NCBI RefSeq assembly: GCF_028640845.1
Contig: NC_080543.1
Span: 15,347,858 to 15,411,857 of the forward strand
Source of the DNA: Ahaetulla prasina
Taxonomy: Eukaryota; Chordata; Lepidosauria; Squamata; Colubridae
Length of the DNA stretch: 64,000 nt
Direction of reading: 5' to 3'
In this document: in pieces, positions 9,961 to 20,155 of the stretch
Layout of the letters: the number at the start of each line of letters is the position of its first letter
How positions within the stretch are numbered: the first letter of the stretch is position 1
Made by a program: the position numbers and the translations under genes
The notes under the pieces: generated by a model
The model's input: only the letters and a program-made list of their open reading frames with translations
Told to the model about the DNA's origin: nothing
Databases searched by the model: none

Positions 9961-10636
9961 ATCCAAAGGTGCTTTTCCAGGAGGCAACTGGTCTTTCTTC
10001 TTTTTTCTTTTGAAGACATTTCGCTTCTCATCCAAGAAGCTTCTTCAGCTCTGACAGGATGATAGTCAGGAATGGAAGGATTTATATTCCGTGCAAACAG
10101 CTGGTCATTTGCATCCTTTTAGAGCAGAGGTCTCCAACCTTGGCAACTTTAAGCCTGGCGGACTTCAACTCCCAGAATTCCCAGGTTCTGGGAGTTGAAG
10201 TCCGCCAGGCTTAAAGTTGCCAAGGTTGGAGCCCTTTGTTTTAGAGAGTCGTTGAAGCACTTGGAGGTTTATCTGTGTCCTCAGGGTCACCTGAGTTAGT
10301 GCTCCTGATTCCTGTAGTCTGCAGTTTTTCCCCTGGAAATCCATTCTTACTCCCTCACCATTCCAAGGGTGTTCATCCCAAATTGTATAGCTAAAACTCG
10401 GTAGAGATTGATTCTCAGTCATCCAGGTCGTGGTTGTCCCCAATTTGGGACAACCATGACCTGGATGAACGAGAATCTCTACACACTTTTAGCACGGATG
10501 ATGTTACCTAGTTTGGGCAACGAAAGATCTGCAAGTAAACAAGCAAGCTCAGGGAGCACCAAGGAGCCTTCATATTCTCTTCTGTCTGTGCCAAACCTGT
10601 TAAGGGTAATCTGGGTTCACAACCAAGATTGTGGAC
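9961..10636. repeat. Two Penelope-like termini in inverted orientation
   Basis: 9961-10440 reads on the minus strand and 10448-10636 on the plus strand as the same retroelement terminal sequence. The junction is an inverted repeat: 10398-10440 pairs with 10448-10490 ('gacctggatgaacgagaatc' on the right arm). The phrase 'cttctcatccaagaagcttc' near 10025 and 'gatgatgttacctagtttgg' near 10498 mark the two ends. A palindromic MITE (10128-10237) interrupts the left copy. Confidence 0.55.
10128..10237. mobile_element. Palindromic MITE, nearly perfect arms
   Basis: Arms of about 45 bp ('gtctccaaccttggcaactt' and its complement) meet at 'cccagaattcccaggttctggg'-like centre sequence. The single-stranded form would be a near-perfect hairpin. 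Member of the family complete at 60836-60924. Confidence 0.8.
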
Positions 10637-11189
10637 TGTTGAGCAGAGTACCCTATGCATGAAAACGACTGAGACTGGTTGTATACAATAACAGTCACTT
10701 GCAGACAAACTGGGGTTTGATATTCCTTTACTTTTAGGGGAAAAGGCAAAGTCGTAATCCAAAAACAATTGAGGTCATACACATATAAAGTCAGTCAGTC
10801 AGGGATGTTACAAATATCAAGTCTTCTTACCAACGTAGACTTGCAACAACAAACAAGCAAAGTCTTCTTTCAGTTCAGCAAAACACAGTTCAATTCACAA
10901 CAGTCAGTATCTTGAGGAATCAGTAACTAGCCATGATCAAGCAATGATCATAAAGCTCAAATATACAGTTGCAGCATGTCATCAGGTTACAATGCTGTAG
11001 CATCCCTGTAGATTCCCCACAAGCCATAATTTAGTAGTCCTTCTATACATTGGCTACAGAGCTCAACCAATCAGGATGCTTGCATGATACAGCACAGCCT
11101 TAAAACAATATCATGCCTTTATACAAATATACATAGTTAGTTTATATATTGCCTGGCCAACTAGTTAGGCAAATAATAATTTCCTGACA
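10637..11189 (-). mobile_element. Probable LTR (TGTCAGGA...CAACA)
   Basis: On the minus strand it would begin TGTCAGGAAATTATT and end CTCTGCTCAACA, the TG...CA pattern of an LTR. It contains 'gattggttgagctctg' (CCAAT-like, inverted) and AT-rich promoter-like sequence. The 5-bp flanks (tggac and aaacc) do not match, so either the limits are off or the copy is a rearranged one. No retroviral genes are seen. Confidence 0.4.
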
Positions 11190-11835
11190 AAACCATTGAA
11201 TTCCATCTTTCCCTTAGTGATGCGACAAAGCTCAGAAATTATGTGGAGCACAGAAAAAAAGATGCAGCCCAGAACTGCCTAGTAGATTTTACACCGTCTC
11301 TACAGTTAGTGCCTCTCTCTCTCTCTCGAGAAAATGGTTTGTGGGACGCGTGTACACTTGACCGAAATAATATCTGAGCAATAAAAATAATGAGTCCCTG
11401 CAGGAGACAACTTTCAGAGGCGAGGAGACGGGCCTTCAAAAAAAGGATGTGACCTAACTTCAATAGCCATCTGAAGGTAACCACCCAAAATACAGAACGT
11501 TGTATTATTCAGAAGGGGATTTGGAAATTGGAAAGGTAGCAGCTGTAGCCTGAAGCGCTTCCTGACTCATGTGCTGGGGCAGGCTTTGATAAGTACAAGG
11601 TGGTACTAATTATAGACCACGTTTTATTAATCTTACTTATTTATAAAGCACCTGTTCCCCGGCAAACATGTCACTTTCATTTCTAATCTGTACGAAGCTG
11701 CATTTACAGCTTCCCGATAGAAGATACTAGGTGTGAATGGGGAGAAGATCAACCCATCTCGCAGGTGCTACAGTGCATACGATGTCCTTCAACATGTTTT
11801 ACCAGAAGGCAAGGCCAGAAAGAATGGATGGAAAC
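11190..11835. other. No gene recognised
   Basis: Mixed sequence with a (TC)n run near 11315. I see no coding exon and no recognised repeat apart from the CR1-like words just before 11836. Confidence 0.45.
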
Positions 11836-12617
11836 TAAAAAAAATTAAGTAGGGGTGACATGATAGCAGTGTTCCAATATCTGAGGGGCTGCCACAAAGA
11901 AGAGGGAGTCAACCTATTCTCCAAAGCACCTGAGGGCAGGACAAGAAACAATGGATGGAAACTTATCAAGGGGAGAAGCAAGCTAGAACTGAGGAGAAAT
12001 TTCCTAACAGCGAGAACAATTAACCAGTGGAACAACTTGCCTGCAGAAGTTGTGAATGCTCCATCACTGGAGGTTTTAAAGAAGAGATTGGACAACCATT
12101 TGTCTGAAATGCTATAGAGCAGTGGTTCTCAACCTCTATAGTGCTGCGACCCCTTTAATACAATTCCCCATGATGTGGCGACCCCAACCGTAAAATTATT
12201 TTCGTTTTGAATTTATCGCGTCTGAAGCCGTATTGGCTAGCAATCTGAACTGCTTGCGATTGCCTTGAGGATGGAGGCATTAAAGTGGAGACTCCTCCCC
12301 TATTAAGTTTATCACGCCTGAAGCCAGATCAGGCTAGCGATTGGGAGTGATTGCAGCTGGCTTGAGAGGGAGACATCAGAGCAAAGATTTCTCTCTTTTT
12401 TAATTCATCGCGCCTGAAGCCGAATTCACGATTCTTCGACTCGCAAGTATACTTCCTATATTTCCAATGGTCTTAGGCGACCCCTGGCAAATCGTCATTC
12501 GACCCCCAACAGGGTCCCGACCCACAGGTTGAGAACCGCTACTATAGAGTCTCCTGCTTGTACAGTGGGGTAGGACTAGAAGACCTCCAAGGTCCCTTTC
12601 AACTCTGTAATTCTGTT
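11836..12617 (+). mobile_element. CR1 LINE 3' end carrying an OC1-like hAT
   Basis: 11836-12111 is the end of CR1 ORF2: the frame 11860-12117 reads MIAVFQYLRGCHKEEG and later INQWNNLPAEVV. The 3' untranslated tail resumes after the hAT at 12550 ('tctcctgcttgtacagtggg') and ends near 12617 'tttcaactctgtaattctgt'. The hAT (12120-12541) is inserted just after the ORF2 stop region. A second CR1 at 26625-27444 has the same hAT at the same place. Confidence 0.85.
12120..12541 (+). mobile_element. OC1-like hAT element, copy 1
   Basis: Begins CAGTGGTTCTCAACC, ends GGTTGAGAACCGCTA, with a perfect 8-bp duplication ctatagag (12112-12119, 12542-12549). The end-proximal phrases 'ctgcgacccctttaatacaa' and 'ggtcttaggcgacccctgg' are those I recall from OC1 (OposCharlie1/URR1-type) hAT elements, a family reported to have spread horizontally among tetrapods. 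This copy lacks about 60 bp present in copies at 19106 and 26900. Non-autonomous. Confidence 0.8.
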
Positions 12618-12689
12618 ATGTACAGAGGAAGATATTGGCAGGGCAAAATGTTGTTGACATGGGCAGATACTAAACAAATGTCATTTAAT

Positions 12690-12935
12690 TTATTCTACAT
12701 ACTTTTGCCACCTAATGAGAAGGAAAGACTCACTGAAGAGCCTAATGCCGGGAACGATGGAGGGCAAAAGAAGAAGGGAACGACAGAGAACGAGGTGGCT
12801 GGATGGAGTCACTGAAGCAGCAGGCGTGAACTTAAATGGACTCCAGAGGATGGTAGAGGACAGGAAGGCCTGGAGGAACATTGTCCATGGGGTTGCGATG
12901 GGTCGGACACGACTTCGCAACTAGCAACAAAATAT
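12690..12935 (+). pseudogene. BovB (RTE) LINE 3' end
   Basis: The plus frame 12715-12924 (69 codons) is the extreme C terminus of BovB ORF2: phrases RRRRERQRTRWLDGV, LQRMVEDRKAWRNIVHGV and TRLRN. The 3' end 'gtcggacacgacttcgcaac' is the tail shared with squamate SINEs. BovB codes for an endonuclease/reverse transcriptase, but neither catalytic domain is in this 5'-truncated piece. The frame is intact by age only. Confidence 0.9.
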
Positions 12936-12997
12936 TTCTATGACCTATTTTATAACTATTTTATTCACTCAGTGTTGAATGTTATATGACTATATAG

Positions 12998-13265
12998 CAG
13001 TGGTGAAATCCAATTTTTTTTACTACCGGTTCTGTGAGTGTGGCTTGGTGGGCGTGGCAGAGGAAGGATACTGCAAAATCTCCATTCCCACCCCACTCCA
13101 AGGGAAGGATGCTGCAAAATCCCCATTCCCTCCCTACTCCTGGGGGAAGGATATTGCAGACTCTCCATTCCCACCCCACTCTGGGGCCAGGCAGAGGTGA
13201 TATTTGCCGGTTCTCCGAACTACTCTGCTACCGGTTCTGTCAGAACCTGCTGGATTTCACCCCTG
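12998..13265. mobile_element. hAT MITE with internal 41-bp repeat, three units
   Basis: Begins CAGTGGTGAAATCC, ends TGGATTTCACCCCTG, with a perfect 8-bp duplication ctatatag (12990-12997, 13266-13273). The centre has three units of about 41 bp beginning 'aaggatactgcaaaatctcc'. Copies at 17310, 20427 and 45423 have two, one and six units. The left arm has 'tggtgggcgtggca'. Confidence 0.9.
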
Positions 13266-13645
13266 CTATATAGGACCACAATTAACCCCAAAATTTCTGT
13301 TGTTAAGCGAGACATTTGTTAAGTGAGTTTTACCCTGTTTCAAGTTTTGACCCTTTCCTGCCACAGTTGTTAAGTCAATCACTGCAGTTGCTAAGTTATT
13401 AACCCAGTTGTTAAGTGAATCTGGCTTCTCCCATTCTCTTTGCTTGATAGAAGGTCACGAAAGAGGATCACATGACCGTAGGACACAGCGACGGTCATAA
13501 ATATGAATCAGTTGCCAATCCTCTGAAGTTTGGCATGGGGACGTTGCGAAGGTCATAACTGCGAAAAACAGTCCCAAATCACCTTTTTCAGTGCCCATGT
13601 ATTTTTGAACGATCATGAGACAAACCGTTGTAGTTCGAGGACTAC

Positions 13646-14455
13646 TGTTCTGTTTCCCTCCCCCAATACTCCCAACAAAGAGTCAGTCAAAGGCCTTCTT
13701 TTCTAGTTTATTTACATAGATAAATGTTCTGGCCACGTCTACCCACGGGCTTGCCAAGTCTCTGGAGATAACTAGAAAATTATAGATAAGGCCGGAGTTA
13801 CTTACTAAGATATTTCTGTTCTGCTCTCTACATGGGGCTCCCCTTGAAGAGCACCCGGAGACTTCAGCTAGTTCAGAACGCGGCTGCGCGGGTTATTGAG
13901 GGAGCGTCTCGGAGCTCCCACATAACACCTATCCTGCGCAGACTGCACTGGCTACCTGTTGTTTTCCGGGTGCGCTTCAAGGTATTGGTTACCACCTTTA
14001 AAGCGCTCCATGGCTTAGGACCGGGCTATCTACGGGACCGCCTACTGCCGGCTTCTATCTCCCATCGTCTGGTACGCTCCCACAGAGAGGGACTCCTCAG
14101 GGTGCCGTCAGCCAAACAGTGTCGACTGGCGGCCCCCAGGGGGAGGGCCTTCTCTGTGGGAGCTCCGACCCTGTGGAACGAACTTCCCCTCGGACTTCGA
14201 CAATTACCTGACCTTAGGACCTTTCGCCGCGAACTTAAAACTTATTTATTTCGTATGGCTGGACTAGCCTGATTTTTATTTTTATTGGATGGGTTTTTAA
14301 AATTCTGTTATTTTACGGGGGAGTACGTTTTTTTAACATTTTTGGGCATTTGAATTAGTTTTTTAAGGGATGTTTTTAATTACTGTGTGTATTTATATTT
14401 TATCTGCCTGTTCACCGCCCTGAGTCCTTCGGGAGAAGGGCGGTATACAAATTAA

Positions 14456-14546
<91 letters not shown>

Positions 14547-14930
14547 TCTTCCCTCCATTAAAACAGTTTGCCTGTGCAAATTCACTGCTTTGTCCAAGAC
14601 AAAAAGCCAGGAAGTCCCGCCTCCTGCTTTTATAGCCTCTGTGGGTGTCACTGCGTGACTCATCATTCTTTGACTTTATCCCAACGCCTCCTCTGCTGCG
14701 CGCGCCGGTCACGTCTGCGCAGTCTTGCATCAAGCCAAAATTGTTCTTGGGGTGTTGCCAAATCAGAAGAAGGCCCGGGAGAATCAGGCCTTGCCGGCCC
14801 CTCCTCCTCCCTTTGGGTGGGTGCCAGGGAGGGAGAGGGCCCAGGAGAAGCAGGTCTTGCCAGGTCTTCTTCCTCACTTTCTGAATCATCCGAGTCCAGG
14901 AGTCCGAGTCCAGGAACCTGGGTCACAACA
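13646..14930 (-). mobile_element. Solo LTR, acidic-frame family, copy 3, split by an L2 LINE
   Basis: On the minus strand it begins TGTTGTGACCCAGG at 14930 and ends AAACAGAACA at 13646, with a perfect 5-bp duplication actac (13641-13645, 14931-14935). The LTR halves are 13646 to about 13825 and about 14545 to 14930. The minus frame 14926-14663 reads an acidic stretch (DSDDSESEEED), then a basic one (RLRRRDRRAQQRRRW). TATAAAAG lies near 14627-14634 and TGAGTCA at 14656-14662. Confidence 0.85.
13826..14544 (+). pseudogene. L2-clade LINE, truncated, with (ATT)n tail
   Basis: The plus frame 13832-14272 (146 codons) is the C-terminal end of an L2-type ORF2: RRLQLVQNAAARVIEG, LRRLHWLPVVFRVRF, ALHGLGPGYLRDRL, LWNELPLGLRQLPDLRTF and RELKTYLF. 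The reverse transcriptase catalytic core lies upstream and is missing. The 3' end 'ccgccctgagtccttcggga' is followed by about 29 ATT units (14457-14544), an unusually long tail-seeded microsatellite. Inserted in the LTR around it, with similar 'atatt' words on both sides. Confidence 0.9.
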
Positions 14931-14945
14931 ACTACCTATCATTTG

Positions 14946-15290
14946 TAGATGTTTCTGACATGATTAAAGAAGCATTTTCACACCATATTTTATAATGGTT
15001 ATGCCAAAAAAAAAACATCCCGCGCTTACTTTTGGATGATGGTAAAACCACACTATAGCGAACAACAGATTTGCTTAATAACTGTGGTATTTCTTAATGA
15101 CCACGGCATTCATTTTGTTTAATAACTAGTGCAAAAATAAAAATAAAAGTAAAATTGAATCGGTCACTCTTTATGATAGTTACATCTTATGATCATAATA
15201 GGCAGGCTCCATCACAGTCATAAGTCAAGAACTACCTGTAATGCATGCTAGGGAGGGACCGTTCTCTATTTCTGATATGAATGTGAATCT
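14946..15290. other. Decayed Tigger-like relic, otherwise nothing
   Basis: 15040-15240 holds faint Tigger-like words and ends 'cataagtcaagaactacctg'. No gene is seen. Confidence 0.45.
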
Positions 15291-15298
15291 GGTTTGTT

Positions 15299-15704
15299 CA
15301 TGGGTGCCTGGTTGTTGAGTGGGTGTGGCCATACTGGGCGTGGCCTAGTCAGCCTCCTGCACCATGGTGGGGGGGGAGGTGCATTTTTGCCTTCCCCAGG
15401 CTCTGGAGGCTTTCCTTGAGCCTCTGGGAGGGCGAAAACTGCCTCCCACAGGCTCTGGAGGCACTCCGGAGGCTGGAAATGGGTCTGTTTTCAGACTTCC
15501 CGGGAGGCCCATTTTTCTCCCTCCCCAAGCCTTTGCGTGGGCCCTGCACTTATCTTGCATCCAAAACGGGCCATGTGAAGACTCCTGGGAGGGGAGGTGT
15601 GGGTGGGGCCAGCCAGGGATGGGATTTGGAGGTTCTACAAACTGGCCATAACGTTAGTTATGGGTTCTCCCGAACCTGGTCGAACCCATAGCAGCCCACT
15701 CCTA
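15299..15704. mobile_element. hAT element (CAGGGGTGGGC family)
   Basis: 406 bp bracketed by a perfect 8-bp duplication ggtttgtt (15291-15298, 15705-15712). Ends CATGGGTGCC and CAGCCCACTCCTA are decayed forms of the ends at 57306-57742. Carries the 'tgggcgtggccta' module and GC-rich 'tctggaggc' phrases that make long but meaningless frames on both strands. Confidence 0.8.
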
Positions 15705-15712
15705 GGTTTGTT

Positions 15713-16198
15713 GTTCCAAACAATAAAGTAGAAGATTTGTATGTAAGTTTGAGTAAGTTATCGTCACCTGTTCTTTTCTGCCAAAGGAATGTTGTTTCTC
15801 AAGTCCTTCTATATTAACATTCTGGAAGGAGCCTTGAAGGGCCCAAGGCCTCTCGCTCCGTTGCATCTTTTGCAGGTAATTATCAGAGGTTCCTTTTTTA
15901 AAAACTCCGTTTCCTGAAAAACCATGTGCGCTGCTGCGGTATTAACTAGTGGTAATGGCCAGCTTCTTAGGCCGCATCTGTCTGTCTGAGTTAATAAAGT
16001 GGAGGGAAAGGGGAAGATTGTGTGCACCAGTCCCCAAAACAGCCATTAATTCACAGCCTCGGGGAGAATAAATATATTACAAACAATTGAGCTGAGCTGC
16101 AAAATTGATTGGGAAGGTTCCTCTGCCTTGCGGTTTATGCCACAGTTCAGCTACCCATTCCCTTATTCAGAGCGCATGGGTGATTTTAGCCCAGCTGG
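15713..16198. other. No gene recognised
   Basis: Appears single-copy. Short frames on both strands have no identifiable domain. Confidence 0.45.
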
Positions 16199-16206
16199 AA
16201 TCCGAT

Positions 16207-16619
16207 CAGGGGTTGGCTGCTGAGGGTTCAGGAGAACCTCTAGCTAAGATTCTGTGCAATTCAGAGAACCCCCAAATCCCACTCCTGGATGGCCCCTCCC
16301 ACCCTTCTCATCCCAGAAGTCCCCATGCGGCCCGTTTTGGATGCAGGTAAGTGCAGGGCGCACACAGAGGCTTGGGGAGGGCGAAAAATGGGCCTACTGG
16401 AAGTTCAGGAAATGGGCCCATTTCCAGCCTCCAGAGGGCCTCCAGAGCTTGGGGAGGCCGTTTTTGCCTCCCGGAGGCTCAAGAAAAACCTCCGGAGCCC
16501 AGGGAGGGCAAAAACGCCCCCCCTGCCATGGTGCAGGAGGCCAGCTAGGCCATGCCCACCATACCCACCTAGCAACCAGGCAAAGAAGCCATTGCTAAAA
16601 TTCTTGAAGTCCACCCCTG
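16207..16619. mobile_element. hAT element (CAGGGGTGGGC family), inverted
   Basis: Begins CAGGGGTTGGCTGC and ends GAAGTCCACCCCTG. Flanks aatccgat (16199-16206) and gatccaat (16620-16627) agree at six of eight bases. The body is the reverse orientation of 15299-15704. Confidence 0.7.
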
Positions 16620-16627
16620 GATCCAAT

Positions 16628-17020
16628 TCTGACAAAAAGATCAGAAGCAACCCACCCTCACAACTTTGAGTCAAATATTTAAACCTGGTTTTGGTGCCCA
16701 GAAAGGATCCATGTTTGTGCAGAGCCTATCAGGATCTGCACTCAAAAGGAGGTTTGTCCAGAGAAAAAGAGGAGATGCAGAGATTCAGAAGAAAGCCGTG
16801 GCTGGAGCCAGAATTAAATAACAAATACATTTTACACACGTGGGTCCATTTTAATTCATGAGGTATGGAAATGTTCATGGTGAGATACGAAATATGAAAG
16901 CTGGATCTTAAAAAAGTAAGACAGGAAGAAAATTGACTCATTTGAGCTGTGGTGCTCCGCATTGGTGATAGGAAGGGCTTCCGGCCAATAAACACTCTGT
17001 TAGCTCCATTCAGTTGTCCA
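16628..17020. other. No gene recognised
   Basis: No coding exon identified. The last part (about 16950-17020) may already be decayed BovB, since it repeats the 'tttgagctg' word seen at 17055. Confidence 0.4.
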
Positions 17021-17295
17021 GACTCCACCCTGTAAGGGTCGTTAAAAGAAGATTATTTGAGCTGAGGTGGTGGAGAAGGCTTCTGCATCTTCCTTGGACA
17101 GCAAAGGTGACCAGCAAGGACTTACTAGAGAGCATAACACCAGACACGTCACTGGAGAGCAAAAGTCACTTATTTTGGCCATGTCGTGTGGGTGAATTTA
17201 TTGGAGAAGGCAATTATGCTTGGAAGGGTTAGCGGTAAAAAGGCCACCAAAGATGACAGGACACCATCAAAGCTGACACCAACCGGAGCATAGAA

Positions 17296-17937
17296 CAGGG
17301 GTGTCAAACTAGAGGTAAAATCCAGCAGGTTCTGACAGGTTCTGGAGAACCGGTAGCGGAAATTTTGAGCAGTTCGGAGAACCGGCAAATGCCACCTCTG
17401 GCTGGCCCCAGAGTGGGGTGGGAATGGAGATTTTGCAACATCCTTCCCCCCCTGGAATGGGGTGGGAATGGAGATTTTGCAGTATCCTTCCCCTGCCATG
17501 CCCACCAAGCCATAGAACCGGTAGTAAAAAAAATTGGATTTCACCACTGTGTCAAAGTTAATTTCATTGAGGGCGGCATCAGCATCTCCTCTGCAGCCAG
17601 TAGGAGGGGGGAGACAGGACGGACGCCTCCTGCAGTACCCTGCCGGCCAAAATGGGATACAGGGGCCCACCCCACTCCCTGTTTTGGCTGGCAAAGTGCT
17701 GCAGAAGGCCACCTAGGCCAAAAATGGGGTGAGGAGGGGCTGTGCGTGGCCCCCCCATGCCCCGATTTGGCCAACAGGGTACTTGTAGGAGGGCCAACAG
17801 GGTACTGCAGCACCCTGTTTTGGCTACCAGAGGTGCCGTGGGTTGGTCCTTTGCTATTTCCAGGCCGGCCCCATGGGCCAGATTTAAGCATCCCGTGGGC
17901 TGGATCCAGCCTGCGGGCCTTGAGTTTGACACCCCTG
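17296..17937. mobile_element. hAT element (CAGGGGTGTCAAAC family) holding another hAT
   Basis: Begins CAGGGGTGTCAAACT, ends GAGTTTGACACCCCTG, with a perfect 8-bp duplication gcatagaa (17288-17295, 17938-17945). A smaller hAT (17310-17549) sits 14 bp inside its left end. The right half is GC-rich and non-coding. Confidence 0.9.
17310..17549 (-). mobile_element. hAT MITE with internal 41-bp repeat, two units
   Basis: Reverse copy of the 12998-13265 family. Right end GGATTTCACCACTG. Flanks tgtcaaac (17302-17309) and tgtcaaag (17550-17557) agree at seven of eight. Two of the 41-bp units are present. Confidence 0.85.
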
Positions 17938-18003
17938 GCATAGAACAACTCAAAGAAGCAGTGCAACATCAGAAGATGTGGAGAGACCTGGCCCATAGTA
18001 TCA

Positions 18004-18573
18004 TCATACTCTATAACTGTCTGGTTCGGTTCTGCAACCCAACAAAAAAAACACAGACTTCAGAAGATAATTAGAACTGCAGAAAAAATAATTGCTACCA
18101 ACCTGCCTTCCATTGAGGACCTGTATACTGCACGAATCAAGAAGAGGGCCGTGAAAATATTTACAGATCCCTCACATCCTGGACATAAACTGTTTCAACT
18201 CCTACCCTCAAAATGATGCTATAGAGCACTGCACACCAGAACAACTAGACACAAGAACAGTTTTTTCCTGAAGGCCATCACTCTGCTAAACAAAGAATTC
18301 CCTCAACACTGTCAAACTATTTACTAAATCTGCACTACTATTAATCTTCTCATCGTTCCCATCACCAATCTCTTTCCACTTATGACTGTATGACTGTAAC
18401 TTTGTTGCTGGCAATCCTTATGATTTATATTGATATATTGACCATCAATTGTGTTGTAAATGTTGTACCTTGATGAAGGTATCTTTTCTTTTATGTACAC
18501 TGAGAGCATATGCCCCAAGACAAATTCCTTGTGTGTCCAATCACACTTGGCCAATAAAAATTCTATTCTATTC
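18004..18573 (+). pseudogene. CR1/Rex1-like LINE 3' end with ATTCT tail
   Basis: Translates, with interruptions, into a LINE ORF2 C terminus: the words RRIIRAAEKIIG, LPSIEDLYTARIKKRA, PSHPGHKLF and SFFLKAITLLN resemble Rex1/CR1-type elements. The 3' end 'caatcacacttggccaataa' continues into ATTCTATTCTATTC. Flanked by tatca (17999-18003 and 18574-18578), so it is an insertion in the BovB copy. A reverse copy of the tail is at 38425-38740. Confidence 0.75.
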
Positions 18574-18605
18574 TATCAGGAGTCGGACATGACTGAATGG
18601 ATAAC

Positions 18606-19097
18606 ATCATCACCATATGGGCAACAGGATGCTGGCTTGAAAGATTGTCTGCAGGCTAAGTAACAAGATGTTCGGAAAACCAATCCAGAAGCTCGGAGAA
18701 CGAATCTTCACCCTCACCTTATAGGTGCCCCTGAGAAAGCACAAAAGCTGAGAGAGCTGTCTTTTTTTCTTTAAATATCCAAGATAAACTCTTCCAAGTC
18801 ATCTCTTTTGCTCACTCTCTGTTAACCTACTGTTATCAAGGAAGGATATTTGAATTTAAAAATGCCATTAAAGTAGGTCAAAGTATTGCTGATTTCTTTA
18901 TCTGAAATTCATCCAGCAGTCATGAATAATACACAATCCTGAATATTTTCTTCATTGGCAAACTTCTTTTTCCTGGGGATAACGCTGTCCTTTTTTGGAT
19001 GACTAGAGATCCTTTCCAAGCGTTACGTCTCTGAGGTCTGACAGTGTGAGTGGCAAATGACTGTGTTGAATTTTGGCATTAAATGAGGCATGGAAGG
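18606..19097. other. No gene recognised
   Basis: Apparently single-copy AT-rich sequence with no gene or repeat recognised. Confidence 0.45.
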
Positions 19098-19105
19098 ATC
19101 TAGGG

Positions 19106-19611
19106 CAGTGGTTCTCAACCTGTGGGTTGCAACCCCGTTGGGGGTCGAATGACAATTTGCCAGGGGTTGCCTAAGACCATTGGAAATATGGGATATATAC
19201 TTGCGAGTCGAAGAATCGTGCTCCAATGGTTGACTCCACAAGCCAGCTGCAGGCTCTTCAAATCACTAGCCGAATTCGGCTTCAGGCGCGATGAATTAAA
19301 AAAGAGAGAAATCTTTGCTCTGATGTCTCCCTCTCAAGCCAGCTGCAATCACTCCCAATCGCTAGCCTAATCTGGCTTCAGGCACGATAAACTTAATAGG
19401 GGAGGAGTCTCCGCTTTAATGCCTCCGTCCTCAAGGCAATCACAAGCAGTTCAGATCGCTAGCCAATATGGCTTCAGGCGCAATAAATTCAAAACGAAAA
19501 TAATTTTACTGTTGGGGTCGCCACATCGTGGGGAATTGTATTAAAGGGGTCGCCACATCGTGGGGAATTGTATTAAGGGGGTCGCAGCACTATAAAGGTT
19601 GAGAACCACTG
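19106..19611 (-). mobile_element. OC1-like hAT element, copy 2 (longest)
   Basis: 506 bp. CAGTGGTTCTCAACC at the left, GGTTGAGAACCACTG at the right, with a perfect 8-bp duplication atctaggg (19098-19105, 19612-19619). Reverse orientation relative to 12120 and 26900. Contains three degenerate direct repeats of about 95 bp, each with a 'cctgaagcc'/'ggcttcagg' word. A 28-bp 'gggtcgccacatcgtgggga'-type segment is duplicated near 19515-19575. Confidence 0.85.
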
Positions 19612-19619
19612 ATCTAGGG

Positions 19620-20155
19620 CCCATCCAAGGGGCCACATCAGATAGTGGCTTACCCATTGTCAGCTGCCATCTTATGCTTGCTCGTGCGCTACATTACGGT
19701 GACAGATTACCATGAACTCTGCGGAAGGAAGAAGGGAAGGGGGAAAGCGAAAGTAAATGCTGTATTTCTTTGAGATGCTGCTTCAAGGTCATCCGACATA
19801 CCAGCTGCATGCCATCCTGTGCTTGGACAGACCATTAGGAAAACATCTTGCCTGAATCTAACTGGTCACATGGGGGTGGGCAATGTGAGGTAGCTAAGGG
19901 AGGGAAAATTTGAATTTAGGGATTTTAGCCTGCGATGCTTGGATATGGCTATGCATTACTGCAATGCACTTGATAAATGATACCTTTCTCAAAAATTGGA
20001 GCCAAGGATGGTTTCTATTTAGAGGTTTAAGTGGTGGCAGGTCTGATACCCATATCAGTTTTGGGTGGCCACCATAAACCTAAAGATTAATTCTATGCAG
20101 AATTCATCCTTGAAAATCCCATGCAGTTCAGCAACTCTACAACCTTTCTGAATTG
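19620..20155. other. No gene recognised
   Basis: Single-copy-looking; no gene or element identified. Confidence 0.45.

Larger units (their letters stand above)
13274..14945 (+). mobile_element. Tigger-like MITE, interrupted by a solo LTR
   Basis: 13274-13645 is the body of the family seen complete at 14-423, starting 'gaccacaattaacc' with the extreme left end lost at the hAT. It stops at 'gaggactac' and its final bases resume after the LTR at 14931 ('actacctatc'). Confidence 0.75.
17021..18605 (+). pseudogene. BovB/RTE LINE 3' region, broken by two insertions
   Basis: Three pieces read in order as the end of a BovB-like ORF2. 17021-17295 includes the word WRRLLHLPWTAK; 17938-18003 includes EQLKEAVQHQKMWRDLAH; 18574-18605 has the tail 'aggagtcggacatgactgaa'. 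A hAT (17296-17937) with duplicated gcatagaa separates the first two. A CR1-like LINE (18004-18573) with duplicated tatca separates the last two. Frameshifts and stops are present, so nothing is translated as a unit. Confidence 0.75.

Noticed and set aside
10637..11189. Full endogenous retrovirus
   Set aside because: Only an LTR-like unit is present. No gag, pol or env frame lies next to any LTR in the window.
17541..17996. Overlapping frames of 124-192 codons on both strands
   Set aside because: GC-rich hAT interior with few stop codons; no domain, and frames on both strands are equally long.
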